A stretch of 64,000 bases of DNA from Microvirgula aerodenitrificans DSM 15089 (GTDB lineage Bacteria > Pseudomonadota > Gammaproteobacteria > Burkholderiales > Aquaspirillaceae). The DNA is taken from contig NZ_JHVK01000017.1 in assembly GCF_000620105.1 (NCBI RefSeq), positions 23,582 to 87,581 of the forward strand, in the 5' to 3' direction. The notes under the pieces were generated by a model. That model had not been told where the DNA came from. It saw only the letters and a list, made by a program, of their open reading frames with translations, and searched no databases. The translations under genes were made by a program, and so were the position numbers. This document shows positions 9,288 to 18,270 of the stretch, in pieces (position 1 is the stretch's first letter; every line of letters begins with the position of its first letter).

Positions 9288-11072
9288 ATGGAAAAATGGG
9301 TAGAAGATCTACTGGAAGCGTCACCGACCGGCATTGCGATTCTGGATCGCCAGCTGCGCTATGTGCATATCAACGGCCGGCTGGCCAATTCGAACGGACT
9401 GGCCGTTCAGCAGCATCTCGGTCGTCGTCCGCGGGATATCCTGCCGGCCATCGGTCCCGCACTGGAAGACATCATGAACGAGGTGATGACCAGTGGCACC
9501 GCGCGCTGCCATTTCGAGGCCAGTGCGGAAATCCCGGCCGGCTCCGGCTGCATGACTTTCTGGGATGCCAGCTATCACCCGCGTTTCGATGACGACGGCA
9601 TCGTGTGCGGCATCATCGCCATGGTGGAGGACATCTCGCTGAAGAAGCAGGCCGAGCAGGTCATGCGCAACGGCAGCGAACGGGTCCGCAAGGTGCTGGA
9701 CGCACTGTTCACCTTCGTCAGCGTGCTGGATGTCGATGGCGTGCTGCTGGAGGCCAACCGGGCGCCGCTGGAGCAGGCCGGGCTGGCGCTGTCGTCGGTG
9801 CAGGGCAAGCCATTCTGGGAATGCTACTGGTGGAACCATGATCCGCTGACACAGGCCCGGCTGCAGGAGGCCATCGCCCGGGCGGCGGGCGGCGAGACGG
9901 TCCGCTACGATGTGGCCGTGCGCATGAAGAACGACAGCCGCATGACCATCGACTTCATGCTGACGCCGCTGCGGGACGGCAGCGGGCATATCGTCAATAT
10001 CGTTGCTTCCGCCATCGACATCACGGCCAGAAAACAGAACGAGCTGGCGCTGGAGATCAGCGAAACCTACTTCCGCCAGGTCGTGGAATCCACCCCGGAC
10101 GGGCTGATGATGGTCGACGGCCGCGGGCAGATCCGCCTGATCAACACCCGGATGGAAGAACTGTTCGGTTACACGCGCAATGAACTGGTCGGCGAGTCGA
10201 TGGGCAAGCTGCTGCCGGACGATGTCCGCCACCTGCACGTTGACTATGTGCAGGGTTTTTTCCGCCAGCCGTCGGCGCGCAGCATGGCCAACCGCAAGCC
10301 GCTGTTCGCCCGGCGTCAGGATGGCTCGCAGTTCCCGTGCGAGATCGGGCTCAATCCGATGCAGGTGGGCGCCGAGCTGCTGACCCTGGCCTGCGTGACC
10401 GATGTGTCGGAACGCTATTACGCCAAGCAGATGCTGGAAAAAGCCCTGCAGGAAAAGACCGTGCTGCTCGGTGAGGTCCACCACCGGGTGAAGAACAATC
10501 TGCAGGTGATCTCCAGCCTGCTCAGTCTGCAGTCACGCAATGCCACGCCGGAAGTGCACAAGGCGCTGGTGGACAGCCAGAACCATGTGCGCTCGATGGC
10601 GCTGATCCACCAGCTGCTCTATGAGCGCAATGACTTCTCGCGCATTCCGGTGTCGGTCTATGTCGAGCGCCTGATTCATCTGCTGCGCGATGTCAGTGCG
10701 ACCTATGGTTCCCATATCAGCCTCACTTTCCGCCGCGAAGGCGAGGAAGCGTTTCTCGAACTGCAGAACAGCATCCCGTTCGGGCTGATCCTGAACGAAA
10801 TCGTGATCAATGCCTGCAAGCACGCCTTCGAACCCGGTTGCCCCGGCACGGTGGAAATCGTGATGCTGAGCGGGGAGCAGGTACAGGTGCAGATCCGGGA
10901 CAACGGCAAGGGCATTCCCGACGACGTGAAGCTGGGAACGGCTTCCACTCTCGGTTTCCAGCTGCTGCCGCTGCTGGCCGAACAGTTGAAGTGCACGTTG
11001 ACGCTGCGGTCCGGGCCGGGTCAGGGCAGTTGTTTCACCATGGTCATGCCAGACCTTATCCGGGAGTCGTGA
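9288..11072 (+). CDS. Multi-PAS sensor histidine kinase of the HisKA_2 type
   Basis: 594 aa, with no membrane segment seen, so cytosolic. There are three consecutive PAS/PAC units (~1-125, 130-255, 260-385). A HisKA_2 domain follows with LLGEVHHRVKNNLQVISSLL (phospho-His about 399) and an HATPase with ILNEIVINACKHAF and DNGKGIP. HisKA_2 kinases usually pair with stand-alone or short receivers. The stop codon overlaps the next start (TGATG), and that next gene begins with such a receiver. Signals are unknown; the PAS units show no obvious heme His. Confidence 0.9.
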   Translation: MEKWVEDLLEASPTGIAILDRQLRYVHINGRLANSNGLAVQQHLGRRPRDILPAIGPALEDIMNEVMTSGTARCHFEASAEIPAGSGCMTFWDASYHPRFDDDGIVCGIIAMVEDISLKKQAEQVMRNGSERVRKVLDALFTFVSVLDVDGVLLEANRAPLEQAGLALSSVQGKPFWECYWWNHDPLTQARLQEAIARAAGGETVRYDVAVRMKNDSRMTIDFMLTPLRDGSGHIVNIVASAIDITARKQNELALEISETYFRQVVESTPDGLMMVDGRGQIRLINTRMEELFGYTRNELVGESMGKLLPDDVRHLHVDYVQGFFRQPSARSMANRKPLFARRQDGSQFPCEIGLNPMQVGAELLTLACVTDVSERYYAKQMLEKALQEKTVLLGEVHHRVKNNLQVISSLLSLQSRNATPEVHKALVDSQNHVRSMALIHQLLYERNDFSRIPVSVYVERLIHLLRDVSATYGSHISLTFRREGEEAFLELQNSIPFGLILNEIVINACKHAFEPGCPGTVEIVMLSGEQVQVQIRDNGKGIPDDVKLGTASTLGFQLLPLLAEQLKCTLTLRSGPGQGSCFTMVMPDLIRES

Positions 11073-13564
11073 TGGGCTATCGCATCCAGATTGTGGAGGA
11101 CGAGCGCATTGTTGCGCTGGACCTGAAAATCGCCCTGCAGAGCCTGGGCTTTGACGTGGTGGCCTGCTGCGCCTCCGGCGAGGAAGCGATCGTGGTTGCC
11201 GGCGAGGCCCGGCCCGACCTGATCCTGATGGACATCCATCTGGAGGATGGCATTTCCGGCACTGAAGCCGCGCTGATCATCCGTCAGGAACTGGGCATTC
11301 CGGTGGTATACCTGACGGCCTTCGCCGAAGAGATCATCCTGCAGCAGGCGGAAAAGAGCGCGCCGTACGGCTATCTGCTCAAACCGTTCGAGTTGCGCGA
11401 GCTGAATGCCACCATCCGCATGGCGCTGGCCTGCCGCATGGCGGAAGTGGAAGTCCACAAGCAGCGCAAGCTGCTGATGCTGGCGGTGGAAACGGCCCAG
11501 CTGGGTATCTGGGAGTGGGACAAGCAGCAGTCGCTGTTCACCGGGCAGGGGTATTTCGGCAAGATCACCGGACTGGACATGGCGCCGCGCCAGGAAGTCA
11601 TCCCGCCGTTCCTGCGCCTGCTGGAGCATGCCGACCAGGGCCGGCTGAACCAGCTGATCAAGGACCGGGGGCGGGTGGACATGGTCACCGCCATCACCCC
11701 GGACGACGGCGAAGTGGTGTGGGTGGAAATGTCGGTGCAGGAGTACGAGCCGCAGTGGCAGGAGAACGCCAAGCAGATCGGCGTGCTGCGCGACATCACC
11801 GAACGCATCAAGTCCGAGCAGCTGCTGCAGCAGGCCGGTGCCGTGTTCCAGTCCACGGCGGAAGGCATCGCCGTCATTGATGCCGAGCGGCTGGTCAAAT
11901 CGGCCAATCCGGCCTTTCTGCGCATGACCGGATTCTCGCTGATCGAAATCCTCGGCATGGACATCGACGAGTTGCTGCACGTGAAAAAGCACACGCCCGA
12001 TTTCTACCACAGCATCGCCCAGATGCAGGATGTGGGCTGGCATGGCGAGGTGATGTGCCGGCGGAAGAACGGCGAGCAGTTCCCGGCCTGGGAACATATC
12101 TGCCAGGTGTCCTACGACAACGAGTTTCCGTCCCACTTCATCATCGGCTGCACCGATGTCAGCTCGATCAAGAAGGCGGAGATCGAACTCAACCGCATGG
12201 CCTTTCACGATGCGCTGACCGAACTCGGCAATCGCTATCTGCTCAATGAGCAACTGGCGATCGAACTGCGGCGCGCCGAGATCAACGGCAGCGAAATCGG
12301 ACTGGTGTTCATTGATCTGGACGGTTTCAAGCTGATCAATGACGGCCTCGGTCATGCCACCGGCGATCTGTTGCTGAAGGTGGTGGCGCAGCGCATTCGC
12401 GAAACCATCCGCCGCTCGGACATTGCGGTGCGCTTTGGCGGCGACGAGTTTTTCATTGTCTGCCCGCACAGCAGCGAGGCGGACTGCAGCATCGTGGCCA
12501 GCCGTCTGCTGGAAAAGCTGGAACAGCCGATCGTGGCCAATGACGAAACCATCGTCGTCACCTGCAGCATCGGCATCGCCATGTATCCGCAGCATGGCAC
12601 CACGGCGGAAAAGCTGCTCAGTGCTGCCGACAGTGCAATGTACGAGGCCAAGGAATCCGGCAAGCGCCGCTTTTGCACTTTCAACCAGTCCATGGCGGAA
12701 AAGATTCACGAACGCTTGCGGCTGGAGCAGCGACTGCGGCAGGCGGTGAAGGAGCGCCGCTTCCTGCTGCATTACCAGCCGCTGGTCCGGATGACGGATG
12801 GCGCACTGATCGGCTTCGAGGCCCTGCTGCGCTGGCAGGACGGGGACCGGCTGATCCCGCCTGACACTTTCATTCCGGTCGCCGAGGAATGCGGGCTGAT
12901 CCAGGAAATCGGCGGCTGGGTCCTGCAGCAGGCGTGCCAGGAGGCGCGGCGCTGGAATGTCCGCTACGGCCACCCGCTGAAAGTGGCGGTCAACGTGTCG
13001 GTGATGCAGTTTGTCGAGCCGGATTTTCTGCAGGGGATCGAGGACGTGCTGGCCACCTCCCGGCTGGCAGCCTCCCTGCTCGAACTGGAAATCACCGAAA
13101 GCGTGCTGCAGTCGCTGGAGGACAGCAAGCGCATTCTCAAGGCGCTGAAATCGGTGGGCGTGTCCGTCGCCATCGACGACTTCGGTACCGGCTTCTCGTC
13201 AATGGCGGTACTGAAGGATCTGCCGGTCGACCGGCTGAAGATCGACCGCTCCTTTATCTGCAACATTCCCGAACTGGCCCAGGATACGGCGGTCTGCAAG
13301 GCCATCATCATGCTGGCCGGAAGCCTGGGACTGGGCATTACCGCTGAAGGCGTCGAAAAGGCCGAACAGGCCGATTTCCTGAAGGAAAACGGCTGCGATA
13401 CCGCCCAGGGCTATCTGTATGCCCGACCACTGGATGCCCGTGCGCTCGACGCCTATCTGGCGCAGTATTTTTCCCGCGGGCCTGCCGGCGGTCAGAGCGG
13501 TCAGCACGACCCGTTCATCACCATGATCTGGCCCGGGGCGGAAGGCTCGCAGCCTGCCTCCTGA
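11072..13564 (+). CDS. Response regulator REC-PAS-PAS-GGDEF-EAL (c-di-GMP turnover)
   Basis: 830 aa. The start at 11072 overlaps the preceding TGA; the longer open frame lies inside the kinase gene. The receiver (1-~125) has VEDERIVALDLK, Asp54 in LMDIHLEDG and KPFEL. Two PAS units follow (~130-250 and ~255-370). GGDEF is intact (RFGGDEFF near residue 455). EAL is intact (GFEALLRW near 583, then DDFGTGFSSM and TAEGVE). Both catalytic signatures are present, so it may be bifunctional, with phosphorylation by the upstream kinase choosing the direction. Translational coupling makes this a cognate pair. Confidence 0.93.
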   Translation: MGYRIQIVEDERIVALDLKIALQSLGFDVVACCASGEEAIVVAGEARPDLILMDIHLEDGISGTEAALIIRQELGIPVVYLTAFAEEIILQQAEKSAPYGYLLKPFELRELNATIRMALACRMAEVEVHKQRKLLMLAVETAQLGIWEWDKQQSLFTGQGYFGKITGLDMAPRQEVIPPFLRLLEHADQGRLNQLIKDRGRVDMVTAITPDDGEVVWVEMSVQEYEPQWQENAKQIGVLRDITERIKSEQLLQQAGAVFQSTAEGIAVIDAERLVKSANPAFLRMTGFSLIEILGMDIDELLHVKKHTPDFYHSIAQMQDVGWHGEVMCRRKNGEQFPAWEHICQVSYDNEFPSHFIIGCTDVSSIKKAEIELNRMAFHDALTELGNRYLLNEQLAIELRRAEINGSEIGLVFIDLDGFKLINDGLGHATGDLLLKVVAQRIRETIRRSDIAVRFGGDEFFIVCPHSSEADCSIVASRLLEKLEQPIVANDETIVVTCSIGIAMYPQHGTTAEKLLSAADSAMYEAKESGKRRFCTFNQSMAEKIHERLRLEQRLRQAVKERRFLLHYQPLVRMTDGALIGFEALLRWQDGDRLIPPDTFIPVAEECGLIQEIGGWVLQQACQEARRWNVRYGHPLKVAVNVSVMQFVEPDFLQGIEDVLATSRLAASLLELEITESVLQSLEDSKRILKALKSVGVSVAIDDFGTGFSSMAVLKDLPVDRLKIDRSFICNIPELAQDTAVCKAIIMLAGSLGLGITAEGVEKAEQADFLKENGCDTAQGYLYARPLDARALDAYLAQYFSRGPAGGQSGQHDPFITMIWPGAEGSQPAS

Positions 13565-13591
13565 CAAGGCAGGGCTGCGTTCAGGCACGAT

Positions 13592-13795
13592 TCAGGCCGT
13601 GACGTTGATGACTTTCCCGGTTGTCTGGCCACTGCTGTTGACCGAAGTGGCCGGCGTCGACGATGCCGGCTTGCTGCTGTCGTTCGCGTCGCCGTTACTG
13701 TTCCGGTGGTTTCTGACTTCAGTCGAGCCGTGCTTGTGGTGAGGGGCGTGGGCAGGGGAAGTCCCGTTTGTATTGCTGACGGAGGCGGTGCTCAT
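13592..13795 (-). CDS. Small hydrophilic protein of unknown function, Ser/Asn/His-rich
   Basis: 67 aa from the ATG at 13795, preceded by AAAGGA at good spacing. An upstream in-frame ATG exists but has no ribosome site. The sequence is low complexity, with clusters of His/Lys (APHHKHG), Asn/Ser and Thr, and has no membrane segment or signal peptide. I do not recognise the family. Convergent with the c-di-GMP gene, 27 bp from its stop. The length and composition mean it could be spurious, but the ribosome site supports it. Confidence 0.5.
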   Translation of the reverse strand: MSTASVSNTNGTSPAHAPHHKHGSTEVRNHRNSNGDANDSSKPASSTPATSVNSSGQTTGKVINVTA

Positions 13796-14036
13796 GAATC
13801 GATCCTTTGCAAGGTGACAACACGAAATGGCACGCTGGCCACAGGGCAGCAGCGCTCCAGACGGTGTCACTGGCCGCAAGGCCGTGACCCCATGCATTGT
13901 CCTCACCGATCATTAGGACCCGGATATATTCATAAATAAATTTGCCACCGATCAGGCCATGTCACATGGCTGGCTGCGGGCCATCCGGAAGCGGGATGGA
14001 ATAGCTGCCGGAGCCCGCCATGATCCGCCGCCTGAT

Positions 14037-14465
14037 TCAACGGGAACCGGTTTGTCTGGCACCGGATGGCGGAACGGAATACGTGCCGACCACATGGGCG
14101 ACCGGGTCTGCGACACCTTCCGAATAAAGGGCGACTTCCCCCATCACCAGGCTCCTGCCGACTTTCATCAGCGCGCACTTGCCGATCACCCGCTTGTGCG
14201 ATTCGGGTTTTCTCAGAAAATTGATGGTCAGGCTGGTCGTCACTGCCAGCGGCACGATACCAATGGCGCCGAGCACGGCCACATAGAGGGCGACATCCGC
14301 CACCGCCATCAGGGTCGGCCCCGACACGGTCCCGCCGGGGCGCAGATCGGCCTCTCCGGTTTCCAGCGACACGGTGGCACCCCGGTCGCCCACGTCCTCG
14401 ATGACCACTCGCGTCTGTGGAAATTCAGCCGCTATGAAATCGGCGATTTCTTCCCTGCTTGCCAT
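14037..14465 (-). CDS. PaaI-type hotdog-fold thioesterase
   Basis: 142 aa. AAGGAGG lies directly before an ATG at 14471 with no spacing, and 6 nt before the ATG at 14465. The ribosome site therefore favours 14465 (protein begins MASREEI). The core VSLETGEADLRPGGTVSGPTLMAVADVALYVAV plus the later SLTINFLRKP is the PaaI/YbdB hotdog pattern for acyl-CoA thioesterases. Here Asp in ADVALY takes the place of the usual general-base region. The substrate is not predictable. It lies downstream of, and on the same strand as, a LysR gene, 127 bp away. Confidence 0.8.
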   Translation of the reverse strand: MASREEIADFIAAEFPQTRVVIEDVGDRGATVSLETGEADLRPGGTVSGPTLMAVADVALYVAVLGAIGIVPLAVTTSLTINFLRKPESHKRVIGKCALMKVGRSLVMGEVALYSEGVADPVAHVVGTYSVPPSGARQTGSR

Positions 14466-14592
14466 GTTCATCCTCCTTGCATCGCCGTACTGTGCCCTGC
14501 TGCCGGCGCCGGCGCTACTGCTGCCGGACTCCGGTCATCGACCGGGGCCTGTCTTCCCGCTGTCCGGGTCTGCGGGATGGTGCCGGTCGCGG

Positions 14593-15498
14593 TCAGCCAG
14601 CGGCCATCGTGCTCCGGGCAAAGTAGTCGGTCAGAAATCCGACGAACACCCGTACCCGGGTCGACTGTTCGAGCCGGGGCGGATACAGCGCCCAGATGTC
14701 GGCCGGCGCGCCCTGCCAGTCCGGCAGGACCTGACACAGGCGGCCGGATTGCAGACAGGGCGCCACATCCCACAGTGAGCGCAGCAGGATGCCGTGCCCG
14801 TCCAGTCCCCAGTTGACGGCGGTTTCGCCGTCATTGGTCGCCAGCGGACCGCCAACCTTGACCGTTTCCTGCCGCTGGCCGGCGTGAATCTGCCAGTGGC
14901 CGTAGGCATCGTGGTTTTCGCGCACCACGATGCAGGCATGCCGGCTCAGGTCGCGCGGGGTGACAATCGGCGGGTGGGCGGCGAGGTAGGCCGGTGCGGC
15001 GCACAGGATGCGGCGATTGGCGACAATCTTTCTGGCCACCAGCCGCGCTTCGGGCGGTTCGCCAAAGCGGATGCTGACGTCGAAGGCACCGGCCGTGAGG
15101 ACCGGCATGCGGTCGCTCAGCTGCAGCTGTACTTCGGTCTTCGGATATGCGCGCACGAAGGCGGACACCGCCGGCGCGATATGCCGGCGGCCAAAGCCCA
15201 GCGTGGCATTGACGCGCAGCAGGCCCTGCGGCGCCGACTGGCTGCCGGCCAGTTCGCGTTCCAGCTCGGCCAGCTCGCTGAGGATATGCCGGCCCTTGTC
15301 GAGGTAACGCTCGCCCTCGTGGGTCAGGGCCAGCGTGCGGGTGGTGCGGTTCAGCAGCCGCACGCCCAGTCGCTGTTCCAGCGCGGACAGCCGCCGGCTG
15401 ACCGAAGGCGGCGTCACGCCGAGTTCCTGGGCGGTGGCACTCAGGCTGCCGCACTGCATCAGCCGGGCAAAGAAGGCCAGATCGGAGACATCGCTCAT
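14593..15498 (-). CDS. LysR-family transcriptional regulator
   Basis: 301 aa from the ATG at 15498 (a TTG at 15510 is in frame). The N-terminal winged HTH has FFARLMQCGSLSATAQELGVTPPSVSRRLSALEQRLGVRLLNRTTR. A two-lobe effector domain follows, of the DmlR/CrgA-like branch (RILCAAPAYLAAH, PRDLSRHACI). Divergent from the TauE/SafE permease with ~95 bp between the starts, the usual arrangement for a LysR regulator and its target. Effector unknown. Confidence 0.9.
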   Translation of the reverse strand: MSDVSDLAFFARLMQCGSLSATAQELGVTPPSVSRRLSALEQRLGVRLLNRTTRTLALTHEGERYLDKGRHILSELAELERELAGSQSAPQGLLRVNATLGFGRRHIAPAVSAFVRAYPKTEVQLQLSDRMPVLTAGAFDVSIRFGEPPEARLVARKIVANRRILCAAPAYLAAHPPIVTPRDLSRHACIVVRENHDAYGHWQIHAGQRQETVKVGGPLATNDGETAVNWGLDGHGILLRSLWDVAPCLQSGRLCQVLPDWQGAPADIWALYPPRLEQSTRVRVFVGFLTDYFARSTMAAG

Positions 15499-15594
15499 TG
15501 TTGCGCTCAAGTAAAGAATGGCTTTCCCTGGGCGGAATTATATCCATTCTTCGACAGGCTACACTGGCGGCCTGTTTCCGGGAAAACGCAGGCG

Positions 15595-16359
15595 ATGACG
15601 ATGGCGCTGATCATGACACTGGGTCTGGCCCTGCTGCTGGGGGCGGCACTGGGCGCACTGGGCGGATTGCTGGGCATCGGCGGCGGCATTCTGGCCATCC
15701 CGGTACTGGTGCTGCTGTACGGCATGGACCAGCAACTGGCCCAGGGCACGGCGCTGGTGATGATGGTGCCCAATGTACTGATCGCCTTCTGGCGCTACCG
15801 CCAGCGCAACCCGTTTCCGCTGCGCACGGCGCTGGCCATCGGGCTGACCTCCATCCTGTCCACCTATCCGGCCGCGCGGCTGGCGGTGGCGCTGGATGCC
15901 CGGCTACTGAAGCTGGCGTTTGCCGTCTTCCTGCTGTGGCTGGCGGCGTATTTTCTCTGGACCAGCCGGCCGCGTGCCGGCAACGCCAGCCCGGGGGCGC
16001 ACTGGAACGAACGCTATCTGCCGGCCGTCGGCGTGGTTGGTGGCCTGTTCGCCGGCCTGTTCAGCGTCGGCGCCGGCATCGTGGCCGCGCCGATTCTGGT
16101 GCGCGGTTTCGGCAAGCGCCAGGCGGTGGCGCAGGGGCTGGCCCTGGCACTGGTGGTACCGGGCGCGCTGGTCGCCCTGGCTACCTATGGCCGGGCGCAG
16201 CATGTGGACTGGCGGCTGGGGGCCGCGCTGGCGGCCGGCGGCATGGCCACCGTATCGTGGGGCGTGGCGCTGGCGCACCGCGTGCCGGAACGGCGGCTCA
16301 AGCAGTCGTTTGCGCTGATGCTGCTGCTGACGGCGCTGCTGATGATCGGGCAGCCCTGA
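15595..16359 (+). CDS. TauE/SafE-family sulfite/organosulfonate-type permease
   Basis: 254 aa, the family length. Two homologous halves each carry a Gly-rich motif: GALGGLLGIGGGILAIPVL near the N-terminus and GGLFAGLFSVGAGIVAAPIL midway, separated by a polar stretch. About eight hydrophobic segments. The family (PF01925) exports sulfite, sulfoacetate and related anions; the actual substrate is unknown. The start is the ATG at 15595 (a second ATG two codons on is possible). Probably controlled by the divergent LysR gene. Convergent with the ampR-like gene. Confidence 0.88.
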   Translation: MTMALIMTLGLALLLGAALGALGGLLGIGGGILAIPVLVLLYGMDQQLAQGTALVMMVPNVLIAFWRYRQRNPFPLRTALAIGLTSILSTYPAARLAVALDARLLKLAFAVFLLWLAAYFLWTSRPRAGNASPGAHWNERYLPAVGVVGGLFAGLFSVGAGIVAAPILVRGFGKRQAVAQGLALALVVPGALVALATYGRAQHVDWRLGAALAAGGMATVSWGVALAHRVPERRLKQSFALMLLLTALLMIGQP

Positions 16360-16379
16360 GACCCGGGGGCGCCGGGCCG

Positions 16380-17252
16380 CTAGCGGGTCGTGGCCATCAG
16401 CCAGTCGCGGAACGCCTCCATGGCCGGGGTCGGGATACGGGACTTCAGATGGGTCAGCCAGTAACTGCCCATGTTGACGCTGAGGTCGAACGGCTGGCAG
16501 ATGCTGCCGCCGGCCAGGTGGCGCCGGAACATCAGCGCGGGGGCCAGGGCAAGGCCGACCCCCTGCAGGACCGCATCCATCATGGTCAGTGAGGAGTCGA
16601 ACACCACCTGCTTGTGCGGCGGTACCGGCAGCGGCAGCCCGGCAGCCTCGAACCAGCGCGTCCATTCTTCCGGCCGGTAGGAGCGCAGCAGGGTCTTGCC
16701 GATCACGTCCTGCGGCGTTCGCAGACCCTGCGCCATGTCCGGCGCGCACAGCACCGAGAACGGTGCCTCGCACAGTTTTGCCGCCGCCGTGCCGTGCCAG
16801 GCCCCATCGCCAAAACGGATGGCGAAATCCAGCCCTTCGGCGGCGATATCCACCCGGTTGTTGTGGGTGGACAGCCGAAGGTCGACAAGCGGATGGCGTT
16901 CGCGGAAGTCCGCCAGCCGTGGAAACAGCCAGCCGGCGGCAAAGGTGCCGACGGCACCCACGCTCAGCACTTCCCGGAACCGGCCGCCCTGGAAGCGGTC
17001 CAGCACCCCGGCCATCCGGTCGAAGCTGTCCTGCAGCACCGGCAGCAGGCTTTCGCCCTCCTGGGTGATCATCAGCCCCCGGGGCAACCGCTTGAACAAC
17101 CGGACATTGAGCTGCCCCTCCAGCTTCTTGACCTGATAGCTGACTGCTGCCTGGGTCACGCACAGTTCGATCGCCGCTTTGGTAAAGCTGCAGTGCCGCG
17201 CCGAGGCCTCGAAAGCGCGGAGGGCATTGAGCGGCAGGTGAGGGCGATCCAT
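16380..17252 (-). CDS. ampR: AmpR/GcvA-type LysR regulator of the adjacent beta-lactamase
   Basis: 290 aa from the ATG at 17252; the frame is open much further upstream but runs into the divergent gene. It opens with MDRPHLPLNALRAFEASARH, then FTKAAIELCVTQAAVSYQVKKLE, the AmpR/GcvA-type HTH. The effector domain has the AmpR-like AEGLDFAIRFGDGAWHGT. AmpR proteins sense muropeptides and are encoded divergently from the beta-lactamase they control, exactly as here (105-bp spacer). Symbol by context and homology; a GcvA-like role cannot be excluded from sequence alone. Confidence 0.85.
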   Translation of the reverse strand: MDRPHLPLNALRAFEASARHCSFTKAAIELCVTQAAVSYQVKKLEGQLNVRLFKRLPRGLMITQEGESLLPVLQDSFDRMAGVLDRFQGGRFREVLSVGAVGTFAAGWLFPRLADFRERHPLVDLRLSTHNNRVDIAAEGLDFAIRFGDGAWHGTAAAKLCEAPFSVLCAPDMAQGLRTPQDVIGKTLLRSYRPEEWTRWFEAAGLPLPVPPHKQVVFDSSLTMMDAVLQGVGLALAPALMFRRHLAGGSICQPFDLSVNMGSYWLTHLKSRIPTPAMEAFRDWLMATTR

Positions 17253-17357
17253 GCTGAGGCCAGATTTTATTGATGTCAGGGGCAAAATATCATCGTTTGT
17301 CGCCACCATCCACCGTGTATACGATGCGCTTGCCCAAATAATTAAAGGACATGACCG
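17253..17357. promoter_or_regulatory. Divergent ampR-bla control region
   Basis: 105 bp separate the two start codons. It is AT-richer than its flanks and must contain both promoters and the LysR-type site. Several T-N11-A pairs are present but I cannot single one out. AAAGGACATGACCG gives the beta-lactamase its ribosome site (AAAGGA). Confidence 0.55.
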
Positions 17358-18245
17358 ATGAATCTGGTTTGCCGAAACCGGCTGGCAGCCGTGGTTTTTT
17401 CCCTCGCGGCCAGCGCCGCCGCCCTGCCGGGCAACACCCTGGCGGCGGACGATCCGCTGACAACCCGAGTGGCCGCCATCGAGCAGTCGCTCAATGCGCG
17501 GCTGGGGGTCGCCGTCATTGACACCGGGACCGGCCGCGAGTGGGCGTACCGGGGCAATGAGCGTTTTCCGATGATGAGCACCTTCAAGCCGCTGCTGTGC
17601 TCGCTGCTGCTGTCGCAGGTCGATCAGGGCCGGGAAATGCTGGACCGGCGCATTGAAATCCGGCCGGACGATCTGCTTGAACATGCTCCCGTAGCCGGGA
17701 AGCATGTGGGCAAGGCCGGCATGAGCCTGGGCGAGCTGTGCGAGGCGGCGATCACCCAGAGTGACAATACCGCCGCCAATCTCGTGCTTGAGCGAGTCGG
17801 TGGCCCGGCACGGGTGACGGCTTTCCTGCGTTCACTGGGCGACAGCAAGACCCGGCTGGACCGCAACGAGCCCACGCTGAACGAAGCCCGCCCCGGTGAC
17901 GAGCGCGATACGACAATGCCGGTCGCCATGGCCGGCTCGCTGAAGCAACTGGTGCTGGGACAGACACTGTCTCCCGCCTCGCGCCGTCAGCTGACCGACT
18001 GGCTGGTTGCGAACCGGACCGGTGATGCGAAGATCCGCGCCGGCCTGCCGGCCGGCTGGCGTGTCGGCGACAAAACCGGCTCCGGGGCCAATGGCAGCAT
18101 GAATGATGTCGCGGTGATCTGGCCTGCCGGCCGGAAGCCGGTCGTGCTGGCCATCTTTATCACCGGAACCGGGGCATCGGTGGCGGCGCGCAATGCCGCC
18201 ATGGCCGACATCACCCGGGCGCTGGTGGATACACTGCCGCACTGA
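17358..18245 (+). CDS. Class A serine beta-lactamase
   Basis: 295 aa with an N-terminal signal peptide (hydrophobic ~9-24, likely cut near LAA-DD). All class A motifs are present: S-T-F-K (nucleophile Ser74, equal to Ambler 70), S-D-N in TQSDNTAAN, the Omega-loop E-x-x-L-N in DRNEPTLNEARPGD, and K-T-G in GDKTGSGANGSMNDVAVIWP. It resembles chromosomal environmental class A enzymes (Pen/L2/CTX-M-like). No KPC-type Cys69 is present, since the residue before the nucleophile is Met. Expected to act in the periplasm on penicillins and perhaps cephalosporins. Likely inducible through the divergent AmpR-like gene. Confidence 0.95.
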   Translation: MNLVCRNRLAAVVFSLAASAAALPGNTLAADDPLTTRVAAIEQSLNARLGVAVIDTGTGREWAYRGNERFPMMSTFKPLLCSLLLSQVDQGREMLDRRIEIRPDDLLEHAPVAGKHVGKAGMSLGELCEAAITQSDNTAANLVLERVGGPARVTAFLRSLGDSKTRLDRNEPTLNEARPGDERDTTMPVAMAGSLKQLVLGQTLSPASRRQLTDWLVANRTGDAKIRAGLPAGWRVGDKTGSGANGSMNDVAVIWPAGRKPVVLAIFITGTGASVAARNAAMADITRALVDTLPH

Positions 18246-18270
18246 CCGAACCGCCCCTGAAGGCCCGGCA

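Noticed and set aside
11021..12973. 650-aa open frame on the minus strand
   Set aside because: It mirrors the REC-PAS-PAS-GGDEF-EAL gene, whose motifs are complete. The product is His/Gln/Arg-rich with no family features, a GC-skew shadow.
14794..15594. N-terminal extension of the TauE/SafE frame
   Set aside because: The extra 267 codons are antisense to the LysR gene; the family length is met from the ATG at 15595.
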